From positions 48,905 through 112,904 of the forward strand of contig JAEWZY010000018.1 in assembly GCA_023394955.1 (NCBI GenBank): a stretch of 64,000 nucleotides of DNA, given 5' to 3'. The DNA is from Bacillota bacterium. GTDB taxonomy: Bacteria; Bacillota; UBA4882; UBA8346. A model generated the notes under the pieces. It had not been told where the DNA came from. It made no database searches and worked only from the letters and a program-made list of their open reading frames with translations. The translations under genes and the position numbers were made by a program. This document shows positions 58,957 to 64,000 of this stretch, piece by piece; the stretch's first letter is position 1, and every line of letters begins with the position of its first letter.

Positions 58957-59625
58957 ATGAATAAAAAGATAAAACATCTCAGATTTTTTGTCTTAGGTCT
59001 AATAGTAATCGCCGTTATTTGCGTCCCGCTTATCCCGAAATTTACTGTAAAAGACATCCTTAATTATAGACCGGAATCTCTGCTGCTTGCCGCATTAGAA
59101 CTGATTGGGCTGTTTTGTTTGAAATCAGTTATGATAGTTATCCCGCTAGTTGTGTTGTATGTTGCGGCAGGAATTATTTTCCCCCCGGGTTGGGCAATTG
59201 CCATAACCTATTTGGGTTTGACGTTAGAAATGACCATTGGTTTTTTCATCGGTAGACTCTTGGGGAGGACACGTGTAATTGCTTTAATCAATAAAAGCGA
59301 TCACGCCAAGAAGATAATGGAGTTTGGCTGCAACAACAGCCTACTCAGTTGTTTTTTAATAAGATTTATACCAGGGCCGCCGTTTGACCTTACCAACATG
59401 TTCATCGGTACAACGGATGTGAAATACCCGCAGTATATCTTCGGTACCTTGTTAGGGCTCACTCCCGGCATGATACCCTTAGTATTGCTGGGAGATGCGG
59501 CAGCCGACCCGTTTTCTCCGGAGTTTTTGATCTTTTTTACACTTAGCATGATGCTTACTTTTTTCTTTACGGTTGGGTATCATATCTGGCGAAAAAAAAC
59601 GAAAACGCGAATTAATAATGATTAA
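58957..59625 (+). CDS. TVP38/TMEM64-family (VTT/DedA-type) membrane protein
   Basis: 222 residues from the ATG at 58957 (RBS GCGGGAGAA); the open frame from 58900 lacks a site. Helices at about 8-28, 45-75, 80-110, 155-175 and 190-212. VLYVAAGIIFPPGWAIAITYLG, IGFFIGRLLGR and LIRFIPGPPFDLTNMFIGTTDVKYPQYIFGTLLGLTPG are the VTT-domain hallmarks (F/Y-x-x-R-x-x-P and G). These proteins are implicated in lipid scrambling/undecaprenyl-phosphate handling. Confidence 0.85.
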   Translation: MNKKIKHLRFFVLGLIVIAVICVPLIPKFTVKDILNYRPESLLLAALELIGLFCLKSVMIVIPLVVLYVAAGIIFPPGWAIAITYLGLTLEMTIGFFIGRLLGRTRVIALINKSDHAKKIMEFGCNNSLLSCFLIRFIPGPPFDLTNMFIGTTDVKYPQYIFGTLLGLTPGMIPLVLLGDAAADPFSPEFLIFFTLSMMLTFFFTVGYHIWRKKTKTRINND

Positions 59626-59685
59626 GATCCGTGTATCTGTTTGGACCGGGTTCCATAATTAAGATTATAATAAGGGTGAATTCTT

Positions 59686-60315
59686 TTGACAAACAACGAT
59701 ATCATTTCCCCGGTTTATGCTCAGATTGCGCTCGATATCGCTTTACGGATTACCCGCGGTGAATTAAAGGAGAATACCAAGGTTTATGGCCGGTCGGTAA
59801 TGTCTTCGGAATATGGTGTTTCCCCGGAGACGATTCGCCGGGCGATGAAGCTGTTGGAAGATATGAAAATAGTTGAAACCAAGCAAAACAGCGGCACAAT
59901 TATTTTATCGGCTGAAAAAGCCGGAGAATATGTGGAGCGATTTGGCGCCCAAAATAGTATTCGTTCGATTCAAAAAAGATTAAACGAATTAGTTGAAGAA
60001 CAAGAGAAAATTAGCCGCCAAATTATTAAAGTTGCCGGAAGTGTTATCCATATCAACGAACGGTTTTCCCAAAGCCATCCTTTCGGTAACCAAGAGGCCA
60101 ATATTCCGCCAAGCTCTTCCGTTATTGGACGCACCCTTGGCGAACTGAAGTTTTGGCAACAAACAAAAGCGACGGTAATCGCCATTCGGCGGGATGATAA
60201 AATCATCCTCTCGCCCGGACCTTACGCAACGCTTCAAGGTGGCGACACTATCATTTTTGTGGGTGATGTGGCTAGCTCCGAAGCGGTCAGCGTTTTTATC
60301 AATGTTAATAAATAA
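59686..60315 (+). CDS. BusR-like regulator: GntR winged helix plus RCK_C (TrkA-C) domain
   Basis: 209 residues. Residues 8-78: GntR-type winged helix (VYAQIALDIALRITRGEL, SSEYGVSPETIRRAMKLLEDMKIVE). A coiled-coil linker (about 90-120, IQKRLNELVEEQEKISRQI) and a C-terminal RCK_C domain (about 135-205, SSVIGRTLGELKFWQQTKATVIAIRRDDKIILSPGPYATLQGGDTIIFVG). This is the architecture of BusR, the c-di-AMP-bound repressor of the glycine-betaine transporter in lactococci and streptococci. It is encoded immediately before an OpuC-type operon, supporting the assignment. TTG start after AAGGGTGA. Confidence 0.85.
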   Translation: MTNNDIISPVYAQIALDIALRITRGELKENTKVYGRSVMSSEYGVSPETIRRAMKLLEDMKIVETKQNSGTIILSAEKAGEYVERFGAQNSIRSIQKRLNELVEEQEKISRQIIKVAGSVIHINERFSQSHPFGNQEANIPPSSSVIGRTLGELKFWQQTKATVIAIRRDDKIILSPGPYATLQGGDTIIFVGDVASSEAVSVFINVNK

Positions 60316-60374
60316 AAATTGGTATTTCGTTAAGCGGTTTAGTATAAAGTAATTTAAAAAAGTATACTTTATCT

Positions 60375-60416
60375 AGAGTCATACTATTAATGCTAATGGA
60401 AGTATGACTCTTTTAT
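60375..60416 (+). terminator. rho-independent terminator after the BusR-like gene
   Basis: 11-bp perfect stem AGAGTCATACT/AGTATGACTCT with a 15-base loop, followed by TTTT. A 12-bp palindrome, AAAGTATACTTT (60359-60370), sits just upstream. Confidence 0.8.
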
Positions 60417-60422
60417 TATGAT

Positions 60423-60451
60423 TTGACGACTGACAACTTGTAATATATAAT
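60423..60451 (+). promoter_or_regulatory. promoter of the OpuC-type operon, with direct repeat
   Basis: TTGACG (60423-60428), 17 bp, TATAAT (60446-60451). The -35 region carries tandem TGACGAC-TGACAAC, a candidate binding site for the BusR-like regulator (inference). Confidence 0.75.
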
Positions 60452-60506
60452 TGGGTTGTTATTTTGCCGGTCGGTATTTTTTTATGAATGGCGAGAGGAG
60501 TATTTG

Positions 60507-61634
60507 ATGATCAGATTTGAACATGTTAGTAAAAGTTATGGACGCAGCGCGGTACTGGACGATATCAGTTTTACCATCAAACAAGGTGAGTTTGCAGTGC
60601 TCATCGGCCCTAGCGGGTGTGGTAAGACAACAACTTTAAGGACGATCAACCGGTTGATTGAACCAAATAAAGGGAGAATATTCATTAACAGCCAGGACAT
60701 CACCAAAGTTAACCCGGTAGAACTGAGACGGACTATTGGTTATGTTATTCAACAGATCGGTTTGTTCCCCAATATGACGGTGGAGCAGAACATCGCCATT
60801 GTGCCCAAGCTCTTGAAGTATCCCAAACCAAAATGGGAAAAGATCGTCCGTGATTTACTGGAACTGGTAGCGATGCCATATGAGGAATACGCCCAGAAAT
60901 ATCCGTCGGAATTATCAGGCGGGCAGCAGCAGAGGATCGGTGTATTGCGCGCTTTGGCAGCTTCACCGCCGATTGTATTAATGGATGAACCCTTCGGCGC
61001 GCTTGACCCGATCACCCGCGATTCCCTTCAGGAAGAAGTTAAACGGATTCAGAAGAAGTTGAAAAAGACGATAGTCTTTGTCACCCATGATATGGAGGAA
61101 GCTCTCCGGCTGGCGGATACGATTGTTTTTATGAATCATGGCAAGGTTATTCAAATGGCGTCCCCGGAAGAACTGTTACAGAATCCGGCGGATCCGATTA
61201 TCAAAACCTTCATGGGCAGGCACATTAACAACGGCAATAATATGCGGAAGCTTTTGGCCGAGGATTTTATGCGCACCAAGGTGTTAAAGGTGCCCAAGAC
61301 TAATCGCACATTGGAATGTATCGAGTTGATGAGCCGTAGGGATGTGAATTCATTGATTGTACTCAACGATGACAATACTTATGCGGGCACGGTCACAATT
61401 GAGGCGATCAAAGCCCGTGGCAAGGCGGGCCGGGAGATAAGCGAACTCGTCTCCGATGAAGCGGTGACAATCAACAGAAAAGAGGATGCTCGGGAAGCTT
61501 TTGACAAATTACTTGCCGCGTCGGCTAATTACGTGATCGTACTTAATGACGATCGGACCGTAGCGGGATTGATCACCAGGACCAGTATGGCGAAGGCTTT
61601 GGGAGAGGCGCTGTGGGGAGAGATGGAATCATGA
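60507..61634 (+). CDS. opuCA: osmoprotectant ABC transporter ATP-binding protein with CBS domains
   Basis: 375 residues. Walker A GPSGCGKTT (about residue 36), LSGGQQQRIGVLRAL signature, Walker B VLMDEPFGALDP and switch His VTHDMEEA. The C-terminal ~120 residues are a CBS pair (TLECIELMSRRDVNSLIVLND; DAREAFDKLLAASANYVIVLND), typical for glycine-betaine/carnitine/choline importers, where they sense ionic strength or c-di-AMP. ATG at 60507 with GAGAGGAG. It overlaps the next gene by 4 bp. Confidence 0.93.
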   Translation: MIRFEHVSKSYGRSAVLDDISFTIKQGEFAVLIGPSGCGKTTTLRTINRLIEPNKGRIFINSQDITKVNPVELRRTIGYVIQQIGLFPNMTVEQNIAIVPKLLKYPKPKWEKIVRDLLELVAMPYEEYAQKYPSELSGGQQQRIGVLRALAASPPIVLMDEPFGALDPITRDSLQEEVKRIQKKLKKTIVFVTHDMEEALRLADTIVFMNHGKVIQMASPEELLQNPADPIIKTFMGRHINNGNNMRKLLAEDFMRTKVLKVPKTNRTLECIELMSRRDVNSLIVLNDDNTYAGTVTIEAIKARGKAGREISELVSDEAVTINRKEDAREAFDKLLAASANYVIVLNDDRTVAGLITRTSMAKALGEALWGEMES

Positions 61635-62275
61635 GTTTGCTCAAATTTGTTATTGGGAATTATATCAATATCTTAAATAGCCTCTGGCGCCACATTGAGC
61701 TGGTAGGGATCTCAGTCATGGTTGGGATGATAATATCCATACCCCTGGGAATTTTCCTCTCCCGCCATAAACGGACGGCAGGACCGGTTCTGGCTGTGGC
61801 AGGGACGATCCAGACCATTCCCGGTCTGGTGATGTTGGGTTTTGCTTTGATTTTATTTGGAATTGGCATACTGCCGGCCTTAGTGGTGCTCTCGCTTTAC
61901 GCCATTTTACCGATTTTACGCAATACTTATACCGGTATTACCGAGGTTGAGCCTAGTTATATTGATGCCGGACGAGGAATTGGCATGACAAACATGCAAA
62001 TTCTTTTTAAAGTGGAACTGCCTTTGGCGTTACCTTCTATAATTAGCGGTATCCGTATTTCAACGGTTTACATTGTCAGTTGGGCAACGCTAGCGGGTTT
62101 GATCGGCGCCGGTGGTCTGGGGGACTTGATCTGGACCGGGCTTTCCAACTATAATTCCAACTACATTTTGGCAGGGGCGATTCCCTCCGCTATTTTGGCA
62201 TTTGCGCTGAGCGGGTTGATTGGATTTTTACAACGACTGCTGACGCCACGAGGATTAAAGGGGGTCAGAGTATGA
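61631..62275 (+). CDS. opuCB: osmoprotectant ABC transporter permease
   Basis: 214 residues, five or six helices, with the ABC coupling motif EVEPSYIDAGRGIGMTNMQILFKVELPLALPSIISGI (EAA loop) and TIQTIPGLVMLGFAL, typical of OpuCB/OpuBB. Starts inside the ATPase gene (ATGA). Confidence 0.92.
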   Translation: MSLLKFVIGNYINILNSLWRHIELVGISVMVGMIISIPLGIFLSRHKRTAGPVLAVAGTIQTIPGLVMLGFALILFGIGILPALVVLSLYAILPILRNTYTGITEVEPSYIDAGRGIGMTNMQILFKVELPLALPSIISGIRISTVYIVSWATLAGLIGAGGLGDLIWTGLSNYNSNYILAGAIPSAILAFALSGLIGFLQRLLTPRGLKGVRV

Positions 62276-62874
62276 GTAGCAACTTAGTTCCTCTCATTTT
62301 TGAGCATATGTTGATCGTAGCCATAGCTACCGTTATCTCAGTGGCGCTGGGGGTTGTTTTAGGGGTAATCGCCTATTGGGTGCGGCATGTTGACGCATTT
62401 ATCCTCTGGACTGCCGAAGCCATTCAAACCATCCCTTCGCTAGCGCTATTGGCGATGTTAATGATCTTCTTCGGGCTTGGCAATACTACGATTATTGTCG
62501 GGTTGATCCTTTATGCGCTGTTGCCGATTGTGCGCAATACTTATACCGGGCTTACGGGCATCCCCCACCATCTGAAGGATGCGGCGCGGGGGATGGGAAT
62601 GTCGAGGTTGCAGCGTTTAGTCAAAGTGGAACTTCCGCTTTCATTTCCGCTGATTTTCTCAGGCATTAAAATCGCGGTGGTTAATTCACTGTCCATCGCA
62701 GTTATGGGCGTGTTAATCGGAGCGGGCGGATTGGGATACCCCATTTATCGCGGTGTCCAGACTCGTAACTTTGCGCGGATTATGAGCGGAGCAGTTCCAG
62801 TGGTACTGATGGCGTTAATTTTTGACTATTTTATGTCAAAATTTGAACAACGGCTCGTTAAACGGGCCCGATAA
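62272..62874 (+). CDS. opuCD: osmoprotectant ABC transporter permease, second subunit
   Basis: 200 residues, homologous to the preceding permease: AEAIQTIPSLALLAMLMIFFGLG, EAA loop HLKDAARGMGMSRLQRLVKVELPLSFPLIFSGI. Overlaps it by ATGA. Heterodimeric permeases are normal for the OpuC type. Confidence 0.92.
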   Translation: MSSNLVPLIFEHMLIVAIATVISVALGVVLGVIAYWVRHVDAFILWTAEAIQTIPSLALLAMLMIFFGLGNTTIIVGLILYALLPIVRNTYTGLTGIPHHLKDAARGMGMSRLQRLVKVELPLSFPLIFSGIKIAVVNSLSIAVMGVLIGAGGLGYPIYRGVQTRNFARIMSGAVPVVLMALIFDYFMSKFEQRLVKRAR

Positions 62875-62894
62875 ATTTCAAGGAGGACAAATTG

Positions 62895-63794
62895 ATGAAA
62901 CATAACAAAAGCATGGCAATTCTGTTAGTAGCGATGGTATTAGCTTTGGCGGCCACCCTTACGGGCTGTTGGGGCGGGGAGGCGATCACCATCGGTTCCA
63001 AGGATTTTAGTGAGAACATAACCTTAGGAGAGATGTTCGCGCAATTGATCGAAGCCCATACCGATCTTAAGGTTAACCGTAAGCTCAATATGGGCGGCAC
63101 TTTCGTTTGCTTCGAGGCCATCAAAAACGGAGATATTGATATCTATCCCGAGTACACCGGGACGGCGCTTACCGCGCAGTTAAAGATGGATGTGATCAGC
63201 GATCCTGATGAGGCTTATCAAGTCGTTACCGATGAATTTGACCGGCAGTTCGGCGTTAAGTGGCTCGAACCATTAGGGTTGAATAACACTTATACACTGG
63301 CGGTAACCGACGCGGTATACCAAAAATATAAGGTTGAAACCTACAGCGACTTGGCAAAAGTGTCGCAAAACCTGGTGTTCGGAGCTGAACACGAATTCTT
63401 CGATCGGCAAGACGGCTATGATGGCCTTATAAAAATGTATGGGCTTAAGTTTAAGGGTGAACCGAAGAAGATGAACACCGCCCTTAAATATCAGGCCATC
63501 GGTAACGGCGATATGGATGTGACCGATGCCTTTGCTACCGATGGTCCGATTAAGCAATATAATCTTAAGGTCTTAGTGGACGATAAAGGCTTCTTTCCGC
63601 CGTATTATGCCGCGCCGATCATCCGTAAGGATACGCTGGAGGACCATCCCGAACTGGAAGAAATCCTTAATCAGCTCGCAGGGTTGGTTGACGACCCAAC
63701 CATGACTGAACTCAACTATCAAGTCGATGTGGAAGGGAAAGACGTGGAAGTGGTAGTAAAAGAGTTCTTACAAAGTAAAGATCTTTTAGACTAA
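62895..63794 (+). CDS. opuCC: osmoprotectant-binding lipoprotein
   Basis: 299 residues. Lipoprotein signal peptide ending LAATLTGC. Mature part begins ITIGSKDFSENITLGEMFAQLIEAHTDLKV and continues with LNMGGTFVCFEAIKNGDIDIYPEYTGTAL, the quaternary-amine-binding family (OpuCC/OsmX-like). It captures glycine betaine, carnitine or choline for the permease. ATG at 62895 with AAGGAGGA; followed by a strong terminator, closing the operon. Confidence 0.93.
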   Translation: MKHNKSMAILLVAMVLALAATLTGCWGGEAITIGSKDFSENITLGEMFAQLIEAHTDLKVNRKLNMGGTFVCFEAIKNGDIDIYPEYTGTALTAQLKMDVISDPDEAYQVVTDEFDRQFGVKWLEPLGLNNTYTLAVTDAVYQKYKVETYSDLAKVSQNLVFGAEHEFFDRQDGYDGLIKMYGLKFKGEPKKMNTALKYQAIGNGDMDVTDAFATDGPIKQYNLKVLVDDKGFFPPYYAAPIIRKDTLEDHPELEEILNQLAGLVDDPTMTELNYQVDVEGKDVEVVVKEFLQSKDLLD

Positions 63795-63830
63795 ACAAGT
63801 GGAGATTAATTAAAATAGTTTTGCGCAGGT

Positions 63831-63860
63831 AAGGCCCGGAAATGATTTTTCCGGGCCTTT
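63831..63860 (+). terminator. rho-independent terminator after the OpuC-type operon
   Basis: A 12-bp perfect stem (63831-63842 with 63848-63859), five-base loop. The T tract is short (TTT). Confidence 0.8.
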
Positions 63861-63884
63861 GCTCATAGGTATTAGAAAAGGGAG

Positions 63885-63913
63885 TTGCCTTTCTAGTATG
63901 TAGGATGTATAAT
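63885..63913 (+). promoter_or_regulatory. promoter of the gene at the right edge
   Basis: TTGCCT (63885-63890), 17 bp, TATAAT (63908-63913). Confidence 0.7.
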
Positions 63914-63925
63914 GTAGTATATCTA

Positions 63926-63953
63926 ACATATGTACTCTAATTTTACATATGTA
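63926..63953. promoter_or_regulatory. doubled palindromic operator candidate
   Basis: ACATATGTA occurs at 63926-63934 and 63945-63953, 19 bp apart (about two helical turns), just downstream of the -10 box. ACATATGT is self-complementary, so each copy is a dimer site. Confidence 0.65.
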
Positions 63954-63979
63954 GACAATACAAAAAGGAGGGAACAGAT

Positions 63980-64000
63980 ATGAAAAAGGTAAGAACAGTT
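63980..64000 (+). CDS. start of a gene truncated by the window edge
   Basis: AAAAAGGAGGG ribosome site, then ATG; only MKKVRTV is visible, compatible with many proteins including a signal peptide. Its operator pair suggests it may be a regulator's own gene or a tightly controlled target. Confidence 0.7.

Overview
The window looks like the chromosome of a spore-forming, anaerobic Firmicute that has an outer membrane. Spore formation is indicated by a complete cotJA-cotJB-cotJC operon (7914-8916). An outer membrane is suggested by a full TetR-TolC-membrane fusion-RND efflux operon (18153-24311). Anaerobic life is suggested by a flavodiiron protein, two hemerythrin-like proteins, an FNR-like regulator with cluster cysteines, LL-diaminopimelate aminotransferase, and an anaerobic glycerol-3-phosphate dehydrogenase-like trio. 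A diderm clostridial lineage (Limnochordia/Hydrogenispora-like, Negativicutes or Halanaerobiales) fits; this is inference, since no rRNA is present. GC is moderate, Shine-Dalgarno sites are strong, and TTG/GTG starts are common.

Layout. 1-5.9 kb: end of a radical SAM (DUF4080) gene, a small membrane protein, FmdB-like zinc ribbon, argS (with an altered HIGH motif), a membrane protein, YhcH-like protein and a hydrolase. 5.9-9.0 kb: ferritin-like protein, small hypothetical genes, a cysteine-rich mini-protein and the cotJ spore-coat operon. 9.0-15.5 kb: OsmC, two tandem glutamate-synthase-like FMN proteins, a CsoR/CstR-type regulator, a DUF4139 exported protein and dapL. 15.6-24.3 kb: an ABC-2 exporter, a 21-residue membrane peptide gene with its own terminator, and the RND tripartite pump with an autoregulated TetR gene. 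24.6-28.7 kb: an antitoxin-like/Uma2 fusion, then FNR-like regulator, two hemerythrins and flavodiiron protein, which read as an oxygen/NO defence cluster. 28.7-38.2 kb: a giant PPDK-N/nucleotidyltransferase protein, glutamate dehydrogenase, NlpC/P60 hydrolase, a small HTH/DivIC-like pair, glpX and rlmD.

38.2-45.3 kb is the accessory-looking part: a HicB fragment, a 21-bp tandem repeat inside an ORF, an MFS carrier, a structured inverted repeat, a DUF1538 transporter followed by two P-II-like genes (three P-II-like domains in all), azlCD and a broken secreted glycosidase-like gene. 45.3-49.2 kb: a GntR/FadR regulator and the GlpABC-like oxidoreductase operon. 49.2-52.3 kb: a T-box riboswitch that reads as leucine-specific, followed by a TIM-barrel/acyl-CoA synthetase fusion gene. 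52.4-59.6 kb: citrate synthase, an HTH-nucleotidyltransferase protein, nagB, MarR plus MATE exporter, and two membrane proteins. 59.7-63.8 kb: a BusR-like GntR/RCK_C regulator directly before a complete OpuC-type compatible-solute ABC transporter, implying c-di-AMP-linked osmoregulation. A new gene with a doubled palindromic operator begins at the right edge.

No rRNA, tRNA, CRISPR array, insertion sequence or phage was recognised.
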